From the IMG/VR virus record IMGVR_UViG_3300006802_000353, positions 1 to 30,065 of that record: a DNA stretch of 30,065 nucleotides; one strand, written 5' to 3'. The translations under genes and the position numbers were made by a program. The notes under the pieces were generated by a model that was given only the letters and a program-made list of their open reading frames with translations, was not told the origin of the DNA and did not search any database. This DNA is from a virus. Of this stretch, positions 6,909 to 14,846 are shown in pieces; the first letter of the stretch is position 1; each line of letters starts with the position of its first letter.

Positions 6909-8281
6909 TGGATGGCGATAGCGCATATGAAATTGCCGTCAATCAAGGCTTTACAGGTACGGAAGAAGATTGGCTTGAATCCCTGAAAGTAAAGGGAGAC
7001 AAAGGCGATAAAGGAGAAAAAGGCGATAAAGGCGACATCGGCCCGGAGGGGCTGCCCGGTAAGGATGGAATTGATGGGAAAGACGGGAAAGACGGGTTTT
7101 TGGGGAAAAAAAGCGGATACGAGACTGACCTTGGAAAGATCGTGGGCCATGCGATTGGTGGCACGGTGGAGAAAACCGTAAACGAAAAAATTAATTTTAT
7201 TGTTAATTCCGGCGCATTAAATGGCAAGGACGGAGTTAAGGGCGAAAAAGGGGAAAAGGGCGATAAGGGAGACCGAGGAGAAAAGGGAGACCCCGGCCCA
7301 AAAGGTAATGATGGCAAAGACGGCAGGGGAATTCAAGGTATTCAGGGATTGCCGGGTAAAGATGGCAAGGATGGTAAAGACGGAGATGATGGCAAATCCG
7401 CTTATGAATTGTGGAAGGATTCGGGCAACAAGGGAACGATAGAAGATTTCTTCCAAGAGATTGTCCGTCAGGGCTGGGGAAAGTATGGCGGTTTGTTCAC
7501 TTCAAACCAAACCATTCAGAATATCACGGGGTTGTTAGAGGCCGGGACTAATATCACAATTACAGGTGCGGGGACTAGGGCTAGTCCTTATGTTATCAAT
7601 GCCTCTGGCGGCGGCGTAACAGATGGCGATAAGGGTGATATTACTGTATCTGGATCGGGTACTGTATGGACTATTAATGCTGGTGCTGTTGCGATTTCAG
7701 ATGTCACTGGTCTGCAAACTGCGCTCGATGGGAAGCAGCCATTGGCTACCGTCCTGACGAACACCACGGCGGCATTTACCACGGCGCAGGAAACGAAGCT
7801 GGCCGGGATTGCAACGGGTGCGACGGCAAACAGTCCAGATTCTTTTTTGCTTGACAGGGCAAACCACACTGGTGTTCAGGCCATATCGACGGTGACGGGT
7901 CTGCAAACGGCTCTGGATGCAAAAGCACCCCTGTCCAGTCCGACTTTTACGGGAACGGTGACGCTTCCGGCTGGTCAGGTGGTCAACGGTGTCACGCTGT
8001 CAACGGCACAAGGGACGAGCAATTTTTTAAGAGGTGATGGCACGTATGCCGCGCCGCCGGGGGGAGGCGTTTCAGACGGTGATAAAGGCGATATCACCGT
8101 ATCAGGCTCAGGGGCTACATGGACAATCGACGCGGGCGTTGTAACGACCACAAAGCTGGGAGGCGACATAACAACAGCAGGAAAGGCATTGCTTGACGAT
8201 GCTGATGCTGATGCGCAAAGAACAACGCTAGGTGCGCTTGGTTGGGGTAAAACTTTGGCAGCGGCATCAATTATAGGATAG
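6908..8281 (+). CDS. Collagen-like fibre protein
   Basis: The ATG at 6908 shares a base with the portal stop. Gly-X-Y triplets fill residues about 30-63 and 106-162 (units such as GDKGEKGDK and GKDGKDG), with one register break at GRG 139-141. Two copies of a capping module, SAYEIAVNQGFTGTEEDWLE (5-24) and SAYELWKDSGNKGTIEDFFQ (164-183), bracket the collagen part; similar modules are common in collagen-like phage proteins. The rest (from about 200) is fibre-type beta sequence with repeats such as DGDKGDITVSGSG, occurring twice. It probably forms a trimeric fibre. Its place between portal and scaffold rather than in the tail module hints at a head or neck fibre. Confidence 0.82.
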   Translation: MDGDSAYEIAVNQGFTGTEEDWLESLKVKGDKGDKGEKGDKGDIGPEGLPGKDGIDGKDGKDGFLGKKSGYETDLGKIVGHAIGGTVEKTVNEKINFIVNSGALNGKDGVKGEKGEKGDKGDRGEKGDPGPKGNDGKDGRGIQGIQGLPGKDGKDGKDGDDGKSAYELWKDSGNKGTIEDFFQEIVRQGWGKYGGLFTSNQTIQNITGLLEAGTNITITGAGTRASPYVINASGGGVTDGDKGDITVSGSGTVWTINAGAVAISDVTGLQTALDGKQPLATVLTNTTAAFTTAQETKLAGIATGATANSPDSFLLDRANHTGVQAISTVTGLQTALDAKAPLSSPTFTGTVTLPAGQVVNGVTLSTAQGTSNFLRGDGTYAAPPGGGVSDGDKGDITVSGSGATWTIDAGVVTTTKLGGDITTAGKALLDDADADAQRTTLGALGWGKTLAAASIIG

Positions 8282-8288
8282 GTGAAAT

Positions 8289-8702
8289 ATGGCAATTAAT
8301 ACAAACCCGGCTTTTATAATGGCTCCCCGCGTTGAATGGGGAACGATCACGACAGCGAACACCGCGAAGGACGGTACGGGAACTGTCGTCACTGTTTTTA
8401 CAGGCGAGGCTACGGATGGATCATTATTACGCTCGGTTATCTTTAGGCCGCTCGGCACGAACACCGCCACGGTTGCCCGTATCTTTTTGAACAACGGCAG
8501 CACGAATGCAACAGCCACGAATAATACGCTTATAGGCGAAATAACGCTGGCCGCAACGACCTTATCCGAGGTGTCCGCAACACCTCATTATGAATGGAGT
8601 GCCAATAATATTTGGGTTCCCGCAGGGTATAAAATTAATATCACGATAGGAACGACTGTTGCCGCTGGATATGCGGTCACTGGTGTCGGGGGTGACTTCT
8701 AA
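8289..8702 (+). CDS. Small beta-rich virion protein, 137 aa
   Basis: AGGTGA precedes the ATG at 8289. The sequence is Thr/Ala/Asn-rich with alternating hydrophobics (for example SVIFRPLGTNTATVARIFLN and WVPAGYKINITIGTTVAAGY), as in a compact beta sandwich. Proteins with this look accompany phage fibres and capsid decorations. No cysteine or catalytic motif is visible. The stop shares a base with the next gene (TAATG), and both lie in the fibre insert between portal and scaffold, so a joint structural role is likely. Confidence 0.68.
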   Translation: MAINTNPAFIMAPRVEWGTITTANTAKDGTGTVVTVFTGEATDGSLLRSVIFRPLGTNTATVARIFLNNGSTNATATNNTLIGEITLAATTLSEVSATPHYEWSANNIWVPAGYKINITIGTTVAAGYAVTGVGGDF

Positions 8703-9607
8703 TGTCTTTTGGTTTGCCGCAACAACCGAGAAAACAGTTTCGGGTTTTTTACGAGGCTGGGGGCGCGTGGCAACCATTTCACGTTCCGACAGAAGCGGAA
8801 ATGTTAATGATTTTGCTGATTGGCGCGGGGGCTGGTGGCGGATCTGGCTTTTCAGCAGCAGAAGGAAGCGCCAGAGGCGGCGGCGGAGGAGGAGGTAGCG
8901 CCGGACAGTTTAGAATGATTGTTCCCGCAGCGGTTTTACCGCGCACTTTGTATTTTCAAGTTCCTTCTCGTGGCGCAGCAGGGGCGGCAGGGGGACGCAC
9001 GTTTTGTTCAATCAGACCGAATACGGGGGCTGGGTATTGCCTCGGAGTTTCCGGGGCGGCGGACGCTGGCGCTGGTGGTACAGGAACAGGTGCGGCGGCA
9101 GGAGCAGCCGGGGCGGCCAGTACCATTTTTTCCCCCGGCTTTGGCGCGCTTTGTGTGCTTGGCCTATGGGTAGCGATTGCTGGTCAAGCTGGCGGCATTG
9201 GCGGGAACCAAACGGGAGGCGCAGCAGGAACAGCGGCCATAGCATCTTCTATGGTGACTTGCGGCGGGGGTGGTGGCGCTGGCCGTGCGACAGGTAACGG
9301 CGCGGTGAACGGTGGCGGGATAACTTCAAACATCACGGACTTATTGCCCACACTAAACGGAGGGACAGGAGTTGCGTCAGGGGCAGGCGGCGCAGGCGTG
9401 TCAGGAACGGGTTTCGGCCCTGATAATTTTGGCGATTTACCGCTTATTTTTGCAGGCGGCACAGGCGGCGGCAATGGATCGACAACCGGAGGAAACGGCG
9501 GGTCAACGGACGGCATAGGCTGCGGCGGCGGGGGTGGTGGTGCTTCGGTCACAGCCGGAACGGGTGGCGCTGGTGGGCCGGGCCGGGCTTATGTATGGTG
9601 GTGGTAA
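8702..9607 (+). CDS. Glycine-rich virion protein
   Basis: After a normal N-terminus (residues 1-45, with MLMILLIGAGAGGG) the protein is almost entirely Gly/Ala-rich, for example a run of seven glycines near residue 60 and GCGGGGGGAS near the end, closing with GPGRAYVWWW. This matches the Gly-rich domain known from phage adhesin tips and related secreted proteins, thought to form polyglycine-II-like packs. It is translated right after the 137-aa protein. Opposite-strand open frames here are artefacts of GGC/GCC-rich codons. An adhesin or capsid-fibre tip role is inferred. Confidence 0.72.
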   Translation: MSFGLPQQPRKQFRVFYEAGGAWQPFHVPTEAEMLMILLIGAGAGGGSGFSAAEGSARGGGGGGGSAGQFRMIVPAAVLPRTLYFQVPSRGAAGAAGGRTFCSIRPNTGAGYCLGVSGAADAGAGGTGTGAAAGAAGAASTIFSPGFGALCVLGLWVAIAGQAGGIGGNQTGGAAGTAAIASSMVTCGGGGGAGRATGNGAVNGGGITSNITDLLPTLNGGTGVASGAGGAGVSGTGFGPDNFGDLPLIFAGGTGGGNGSTTGGNGGSTDGIGCGGGGGGASVTAGTGGAGGPGRAYVWWW

Positions 9608-9655
9608 TTGCCTGTTGTTTTTATATAAGTTAATTATTTAAAATAGGAGATAAAC

Positions 9656-10531
9656 ATGAAGATTATGCAAGAACTTGAAGCTATGAAAAAAGAGATTGAT
9701 GAAGCTGAAAATGACAATGAAAAAGATGATGATCTTGAAAAAGAGGAAATCAAGAAAGAAGCAGATACTCCTATTGAAGACGATAAAAAAGACGATGGGG
9801 AAGAAAAAGAAGGTGAAAAGAGCGACGATAAGCAAGAAGAAGAAAAAAAGGCTGATGATGCAAAGCCTGAAAAGGATGAAAAAGAGCTAATTATTGCGCG
9901 TGAACGCCGGGAAAAGAGGGCGCTTGAGCGTAAATTGCAAGAAGCGGAAGACCGCGCAAGGCAATTGGCTGAAAAGCCTCAAATTGAGGAAAAAGAGGCA
10001 TCGGCTGAAGTTGACCCCCTTTTAGATCGTGTGTTGCGTCAGCAATTAAAGGCGGATGCAATGCGTGAATTTTCACGCTATGAAACTGAATTTAAACGGC
10101 CTGATGATTATGATGATGTGGCACTTCAATACCGGGCGCGTTTGTATGAAAATTTGAGGTTTGATAACCCTCGCTTGCCGCATGAAGAACTTTTGGAAAT
10201 GACCGCCGAGGCGTTGCTTGTTAAGGCTTCTCGGTATGTTGAAAAAGGGCTTAATCCGGCAGAGGAATTATACGCGGATGCAAAGTCTATGGGCTATTCC
10301 AAGATGAAAAAAGAAGAGGAAAAGGAATCTGTGCCAGACGAAATAAAGCCTGACCTTAAAAAGGTTGCGGCGAATAAAGCAAGGAATGCAGGGACTGCCG
10401 GGGCTTCTGGGCGCGGTTCCAATCCTGATTTGACAGTTGCCGGAGCTGCTTCATTATCTCCTAAGGAGTGGTCTCGCCTTCCAAGATCAGAGCGTGAGAG
10501 GATTTTACGTGAAGCAAATATCCGGGCTTGA
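9656..10531 (+). CDS. Scaffolding protein
   Basis: AGGAG lies 7 nt before the ATG at 9656. Residues 1-80 are extremely charged (Asp/Glu/Lys blocks), followed by a helix-rich coiled-coil part (RERREKRALERKLQEAEDRA, near 82-101), a folded middle with HEELLEMTAEALLVKASRYV, and a basic C-terminal segment ending WSRLPRSERERILREANIRA. Acidic-coil-basic design directly ahead of the coat gene is typical of assembly scaffolds, whose C-terminus binds coat subunits. It would guide prohead assembly and then leave or be degraded. The terminator-like hairpin overlaps its stop codon. Confidence 0.85.
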   Translation: MKIMQELEAMKKEIDEAENDNEKDDDLEKEEIKKEADTPIEDDKKDDGEEKEGEKSDDKQEEEKKADDAKPEKDEKELIIARERREKRALERKLQEAEDRARQLAEKPQIEEKEASAEVDPLLDRVLRQQLKADAMREFSRYETEFKRPDDYDDVALQYRARLYENLRFDNPRLPHEELLEMTAEALLVKASRYVEKGLNPAEELYADAKSMGYSKMKKEEEKESVPDEIKPDLKKVAANKARNAGTAGASGRGSNPDLTVAGAASLSPKEWSRLPRSERERILREANIRA

Positions 10532-10542
10532 TTTGCTTTTTT
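10512..10542 (+). terminator. Terminator-like hairpin at the scaffold stop codon
   Basis: AAGCAAAT (10512-10519) pairs with ATTTGCTT (10531-10538) around an 11-nt loop, and six T follow the C at 10536. The stem is 8 bp but AT-rich, so termination may be partial. It would lower scaffold-to-coat readthrough and separate the coat transcript. Confidence 0.5.
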
Positions 10543-10556
10543 AGTTGTGTCATAAT
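10528..10556 (+). promoter_or_regulatory. Candidate promoter for the coat gene
   Basis: TTGATT (10528-10533) and CATAAT (10551-10556) are separated by exactly 17 bp, giving four and five matches to the sigma70 boxes. Transcription would start near 10563 and give a leader of about 186 nt before the coat ATG. It overlaps the 3' arm of the terminator-like hairpin, so upstream transcription and this promoter may interfere. Confidence 0.45.
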
Positions 10557-10563
10557 CCCGCAC

Positions 10564-10684
10564 AAGGACACCTACTCCTTTTCGTAGAGGCTTTAGGGAA
10601 TAGCTTTAAAACCCTCGTCGGGAATCGTCTTCCCCGTCTGCAAAACGGCTCACCCACGTCACGGGGAGGAGGGTCAAGACCTCT
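10564..10684 (+). ncRNA. Candidate structured RNA leader of the coat gene
   Basis: In the 217-bp gap before the coat gene I find a small hairpin (AAGGA 10564-10568 with TCCTT 10576-10580) and then three nested stems: AGAGG 10586-10590 with CCTCT 10680-10684, ACCCTC 10611-10616 with GAGGGT 10669-10674, and TCCCCGT 10631-10637 with ACGGGGA 10661-10667. All pairs are Watson-Crick. Local alternatives exist, for example CCGT 10634-10637 with ACGG 10645-10648, so switching is possible. No open frame fills the gap. I do not recognise a named RNA family. Confidence 0.5.
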
Positions 10685-10748
10685 TTAAATATCCTTGCCG
10701 CAGTCGTTGGATAATTTTTTTTCAACCATTAAACGGTAAAGGACAATC

Positions 10749-11867
10749 ATGTCTAGCACAGGTATGCTTACAAGCAATTCCCTTGCAGTTAAACTGTGGG
10801 GAACGGAAGACTGGGTAAATCCCGGTCAACGTGTTGCATTTGGCCATATGTTTTCAAGAGGTTCTGTATTTTATGCAGAGGAGCTTGAAGGGCAACGGGC
10901 CAGAGGCGACCAAATTACTTACGATTACACCGGAAAACTAACGGGGATTCCCATTGGTGAAGGCGGCACGCTCGATGGCAATGAAGAGGCTCTCGATCTT
11001 GGCTATTTTACCATGGCTATCAACATTACCCGTATCGGTGTTCTCAATCCTAATGACGATACGATTGAACAACAAAGGACGATGGTTGCATTCCCTGAGC
11101 GCACACGGAAAATTATTCCGCAGCGCCACATGGAATTGATCGACGCTTCTGTTTTCAATCAACTTGCCGGGTTTAATCCTACATCCTACACGCAAAATGG
11201 CACTACGTGGAGCGGTACGAATAAGCTGTTTGTGCAAGGGCATAATACGCCTGTAGCACCTTCAACAAATCGTATCATTCGCGCTAATGCTGCTGCTACG
11301 GATCAGGCATTAACTTCATCTGATAAGATGACGCTTGATATTATTGATTATGCGCTAGAGAAGATCGACACATCGGATCAGCCCATTAAACGATTGGCTG
11401 ATGACACATTCGATCTTTATATCTCGCCTGAGCAATATGTAGACCTTAAGCAGGACACGACCGGGAAGATTCAATGGTTCAATATTGAACTGGCGAAAAT
11501 CACCGGAGGCAAGAGCAATGAGCTTGAAACGAACATGTTCGATACGATGCCAAAAGCTGGCATTTATTCGAACGTCAACATTTATGTAGCTCCTCGCGTT
11601 GCATACGGCCAGCGTTCTGATACGTCCGCAGTTATTACCACGGTTCGCCGTGCTGTGCTTGTTGGAAAGGATGCGTTGACCTATGCATCGCCATTTGGAC
11701 GACCTGACGAAAAGTCGCCGTTGAAGTATTTCAGCCAATTGAAAGACTATGACTACTTCAAAGGTTTGGAAGGACGTTTGATTTACGGTTTGAAAAAGAC
11801 TGTTGCTTCAAACTCTGAAGACATTGGCGTTATGGTCATTTCAACTTATGCAGCAGCTCATAGCTAA
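10749..11867 (+). CDS. Major capsid protein, N4 gp56-like family
   Basis: This is the main shell subunit, with an HK97-type fold expected. The 372-aa sequence carries hallmarks I associate with the N4 gp56 / DUF4043 coat family: RARGDQITYDYTGKLTGIPI near 49-68, then EGGTLDGNEEALDLG, then IEQQRTMVAFPERTR, with a C-terminal KDYDYFKGLEGRLIYGLKKT. AAAGGA precedes the ATG, inside an 11-base word shared with the heptamer array. It follows the scaffold after a long leader and is followed by a head protein with an AAGGAG ribosome site. The coat gene alone appears to have its own promoter candidate. Confidence 0.87.
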   Translation: MSSTGMLTSNSLAVKLWGTEDWVNPGQRVAFGHMFSRGSVFYAEELEGQRARGDQITYDYTGKLTGIPIGEGGTLDGNEEALDLGYFTMAINITRIGVLNPNDDTIEQQRTMVAFPERTRKIIPQRHMELIDASVFNQLAGFNPTSYTQNGTTWSGTNKLFVQGHNTPVAPSTNRIIRANAAATDQALTSSDKMTLDIIDYALEKIDTSDQPIKRLADDTFDLYISPEQYVDLKQDTTGKIQWFNIELAKITGGKSNELETNMFDTMPKAGIYSNVNIYVAPRVAYGQRSDTSAVITTVRRAVLVGKDALTYASPFGRPDEKSPLKYFSQLKDYDYFKGLEGRLIYGLKKTVASNSEDIGVMVISTYAAAHS

Positions 11868-11879
11868 GGAGAGAAAAAC

Positions 11880-12365
11880 ATGACTACACCTACTTATCTA
11901 CCGACTGGCTTTGATGGCACCTATAAGGACTATCTGAAGGCAAAAGTTGACAAAGACGGATGTTTGCGCATGCAATATCGTCCTGTTACCGTTGCAGATA
12001 ACGCAACGGCTGGCACGACTTATGGCGTGGTTCCATTCCAAAGAGGGTTTAGGCTTTCAATGGGTGGAACGAAGATTTATACAACTGACCTTGATACAGC
12101 AGCTAATACAACGCTGAACATTGGTTATGTGTATAAAACTGGCTCATCTTTCACTGACGATCCTGATGCGTTCGCTTCGGCTGTTTCTGCTCAAACCGCT
12201 GGCTTTATTTCCTTTGACGAGGAAGAGGGCTTGTATTGGGTTGCAGAAGATGACGGATGGATTCAGATCGCATTGGCTGGTGGCCCTGTCACAACTGCCG
12301 GAACGATCTACAATCAGATCGTAGGATGCTATGATTCCACTACTGGAGTTTTAGCGGACAACTAA
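11880..12365 (+). CDS. Head-associated structural protein, 161 aa
   Basis: AAGGAG lies 11 nt before the ATG. The sequence looks like an all-beta structural protein with short acidic turns (GFISFDEEEGLYWVAEDDGW near 109-128) and no catalytic motif. Position right after the coat gene suggests a decoration or head-completion protein. It ends one base before the adaptor gene. No family is recognised with confidence. Confidence 0.7.
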   Translation: MTTPTYLPTGFDGTYKDYLKAKVDKDGCLRMQYRPVTVADNATAGTTYGVVPFQRGFRLSMGGTKIYTTDLDTAANTTLNIGYVYKTGSSFTDDPDAFASAVSAQTAGFISFDEEEGLYWVAEDDGWIQIALAGGPVTTAGTIYNQIVGCYDSTTGVLADN

Positions 12366-12366
12366 T

Positions 12367-13002
12367 ATGAACTTCGGGCAGATACAGTCTAATGTTTCAA
12401 GGCGTCTCCTCGATAGCGGGAACGTGGCTGTATCTGCCTCTGAGGTTCAGGATGCAATTAATGCATCTATAAAATATTGGAAGTTTCGTCGTTTTTGGTT
12501 CAATGAGGGGTTCCAATCTCAAACTATGACGGCGCAAAATGCGCTTATTCCCCTTCCAACTGACTTTCTTGTTCCATCAAAGGAAAATGGGGGATTTGAA
12601 ATTCAATATGGTGATATGCGCTATGTTTTGAAGAAGGTAACTGCGGCGGTTTATGATGGTCTTTGGTTGCAAAATGGGTATGGACTTCCGGCTTGGTATT
12701 CAAGGCTTGCAACATCTTACAATGTATATCCAATTCCAGATCAGGCATATCAAATCAATTGTTATTATTTGATTGAATACGGTGATTTGTCGGATGCCGA
12801 TGATGAAAATGATTTTACGATTTATGCTGACAGGCTGATTATGCTTTGGACGCTGGCCAATTTAAGCGCCGAGCTTTTGCAGGACGATAAAATGGAAGCT
12901 TATTACCGAGAAGCTGCCAATGATGAATATAGAAATCTGCGTGTCATGACGAACAAGTCAAATGCCACGGGATCGTTGTTAATCAGTTCAACATTAATAT
13001 AG
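12367..13002 (+). CDS. Head-to-tail adaptor (P22 gp4-like)
   Basis: The N-terminus (FGQIQSNVSRRLLDSGN, then ASEVQDAINASIKYWKFRRF) has the pattern of ring adaptors that sit under the portal: a first helix, then a helix with conserved Asn and aromatic residues followed by RFWFNEG. The C-terminal half is helical (ADRLIMLWTLANLSAEL, then YYREAANDEYRNLR). The length of 211 aa and position between coat and nozzle genes fit. It would dock on the portal and accept the nozzle protein. Start ATG is adjacent to the previous stop. Confidence 0.78.
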   Translation: MNFGQIQSNVSRRLLDSGNVAVSASEVQDAINASIKYWKFRRFWFNEGFQSQTMTAQNALIPLPTDFLVPSKENGGFEIQYGDMRYVLKKVTAAVYDGLWLQNGYGLPAWYSRLATSYNVYPIPDQAYQINCYYLIEYGDLSDADDENDFTIYADRLIMLWTLANLSAELLQDDKMEAYYREAANDEYRNLRVMTNKSNATGSLLISSTLI

Positions 13003-13012
13003 GAGAGATAAT

Positions 13013-13270
13013 ATGGCGAACGAAACACTAGGCGGTATGTTTCGCATCTTTCAGGGGCGAAGCGGGACGGTAACGGCAAACGGCACGAGCGCAGTTGCGG
13101 TGACGAATAAGCTTGTTACTGCAAACTCTGTGATTGTATTTACGCTTAAAACAGTTGGTGGCACGCCAGCCGGAGCGCCGTATCTTTCAGCGGTTACTGC
13201 TGGGTCTGGATTTTCTATCAAGGCCGCTGCTGGCGATACGTCAATTTATAATTATGTTATTTTGAGATGA
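13013..13270 (+). CDS. Small beta-type virion protein, 85 aa
   Basis: AGGAGA precedes the ATG by about 7 nt. Residues 15-85 (GRSGTVTANGTSAVAVTNKL, then VTANSVIVFTLKTVGGTPAG, ending YNYVILR) match a beta module often seen in phage fibres and small capsid-decorating proteins. The gene overlaps the following enzyme-like gene by 4 nt (ATGA). It is probably a minor virion component or a fibre-attachment module expressed separately. Confidence 0.7.
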   Translation: MANETLGGMFRIFQGRSGTVTANGTSAVAVTNKLVTANSVIVFTLKTVGGTPAGAPYLSAVTAGSGFSIKAAAGDTSIYNYVILR

Positions 13271-13950
13271 AAATTGCAATCATAGGAACGGGTCCAACAT
13301 GGGATCATGCGCCGACTGATTTTCAAAAGTGGGGCATTCCGGGTTTGTGGAATACTGGCATTAAACTTGATCGCCTGTATGAGGTCCATTCTGCCATTCG
13401 TGTTCAGAAGATTTTCAATGATGAAATTAAAACGGCTGGTGCAAAATTAAAATGGATGAAGGATCAGAATATTTTTATTCATCCAACTCTTCAAACCACA
13501 TTTCCTAATGGGAATGTTATGGATTATCAAAAGCACATTGATATGTTTGGCCCTTATTTCACATCTTCTATTTCATGGATGATTGCAGAAGCTATAATGG
13601 AAAACCCGGAAGAGATTGGAATTTATGGAGTGTCTATGGCTTCAAGTTCAGAATATGGACATCAAAAGCCTTCAATTTCATATCTTTTGGGATGGGCTAG
13701 GGCTAAAGGAATTAAAATTACAGTCCCTGATGGATGCGAACTCCTCTCTTTTCCATGGATTTATGGGCTTCAAGACCCGCCGCCTATTGCCGATACTTTA
13801 GCCAAAAAGAAGGCAGAAGTGAACGGATATATGGGAGAGGCCGAGGATGAATATTTACAGGCCAAGGCCAAATATCATCACGGCAAAGGATTTATGGAAG
13901 CTTTAGAATATTTTGAAGATAATTTTTGGTCACATTCGAGGAAAAAATGA
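13267..13950 (+). CDS. Rossmann-like putative transferase or nucleotide-binding protein
   Basis: The N-terminus MKIAIIGTGPTWDHAP is a beta strand plus glycine-rich loop, as in Rossmann folds. Later conserved-looking blocks are LDRLYEVHSAIR (34-45), GPYFTSSISWMIAEAIMENP (98-117), IGIYGVSMASSSEYGHQKPS and SYLLGWARAKGIKITVPDG. This arrangement resembles a phage protein group distantly like DUF115/MptE or sialyltransferase-type folds, which suggests sugar or nucleotide chemistry, but I cannot name the reaction. It sits coupled (ATGA on both sides) between structural genes, so a virion-modifying role is possible. The last 40 residues form a helical, charged tail. Confidence 0.6.
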   Translation: MKIAIIGTGPTWDHAPTDFQKWGIPGLWNTGIKLDRLYEVHSAIRVQKIFNDEIKTAGAKLKWMKDQNIFIHPTLQTTFPNGNVMDYQKHIDMFGPYFTSSISWMIAEAIMENPEEIGIYGVSMASSSEYGHQKPSISYLLGWARAKGIKITVPDGCELLSFPWIYGLQDPPPIADTLAKKKAEVNGYMGEAEDEYLQAKAKYHHGKGFMEALEYFEDNFWSHSRKK

Positions 13951-14846
13951 GTACGCTTACCGCAAATTATGATCTTATAAAGCCCGGTGTCGCTGACCCT
14001 TCCGATCAAGATTTATGGGGAGGGATGCTGAATGATGACCTTGATGATATCGACGCTCTTTTAAAGATCGGTATTGACGAAGTAACGGCATCGGTTGCGG
14101 CAAATACCGTACTTGATGAAACATACAGAAATAAACTTGTTCTTGTAGATGCATCTGGAGGAAACAAGACAATAACTCTTCCTGCGGCGGCAACCGTTGC
14201 ATCTGGATACAAGGTGACTGTCAAAAAGATAGATTCATCGTCTAATACGGTGACTATTGATGGGAATGCGGCTGAAACTGTCGATGGCGCTGCAAATTTT
14301 GTGCTTTCGGATCAATATCAATCTTCCGCTTTTACATCTGATGGAACTAATTTTCAAATAACGCCGAGGGTTGGTGCGAATTCTCTAACAGGGGTTACGA
14401 CTGAAGGATATTTGCACATTGTAGATCAAAAGGCCGTGGCTACTAGTGGTGGAACATTTACAAGCGGGGCGTGGAGAACGAGGGATTTAAATACAACGCG
14501 CACAAATACCATTTCAGGTGCTTCACTTGCATCAAATCAAATTACGCTTCCGGCTGGTGATTATGAGATAGTTGCGTCAGCTCCTGCGTATCAATGCGAT
14601 GGCCACCAGTGCAGACTTTACAATATTACAGATGCTTCAGAGATTATTTTAGGAACCAATGAATATTCTCAACAAACATATTCAGGAAATTGCAGATCAT
14701 TCGTTCTTGGAAGATTTACGTTAGCTGGCGTAAAAGTTCTTGAGTTGCAGCATAGATGCCAGACAACTGCCGCAACTGCTGGCTTTGGTATTTCAAATTC
14801 ATGGGCAAATAGCATTTATGCAGATGTTCAGATATGGCAGATTTAA
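13947..14846 (+). CDS. Fibre or tail appendage protein, 299 aa
   Basis: ATG at 13947 is chosen over an upstream TTG because GAGG lies 6 nt before it and it overlaps the previous stop (ATGA). Residues 1-40 look like a short attachment part (LTANYDLIKPGVADPSDQDL). Residues 62-138 form a beta module (KTITLPAAATVASGYKVTVK, then TVTIDGNAAETVDG) that also occurs in the large fibre at 21449. From about 165 the sequence (GGTFTSGAWRTRDLNTTRTN, ITLPAGDYEIVASAPAYQCD) resembles a C1q/TNF-like jelly-roll tip known from phage fibres. It is likely a trimeric receptor-binding or appendage protein attached near the tail. Confidence 0.72.
   Translation: MSTLTANYDLIKPGVADPSDQDLWGGMLNDDLDDIDALLKIGIDEVTASVAANTVLDETYRNKLVLVDASGGNKTITLPAAATVASGYKVTVKKIDSSSNTVTIDGNAAETVDGAANFVLSDQYQSSAFTSDGTNFQITPRVGANSLTGVTTEGYLHIVDQKAVATSGGTFTSGAWRTRDLNTTRTNTISGASLASNQITLPAGDYEIVASAPAYQCDGHQCRLYNITDASEIILGTNEYSQQTYSGNCRSFVLGRFTLAGVKVLELQHRCQTTAATAGFGISNSWANSIYADVQIWQI

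Noticed and set aside
6943-7317. Minus-strand Pro/Ser/Phe-rich open frame
   Set aside because: It is the antisense image of the Gly-X-Y repeats of the collagen-like gene.
9184-9552. Minus-strand Pro-rich open frame
   Set aside because: Antisense of the Gly-rich gene; GGC codons read as GCC/CCG on the other strand keep frames open by composition.
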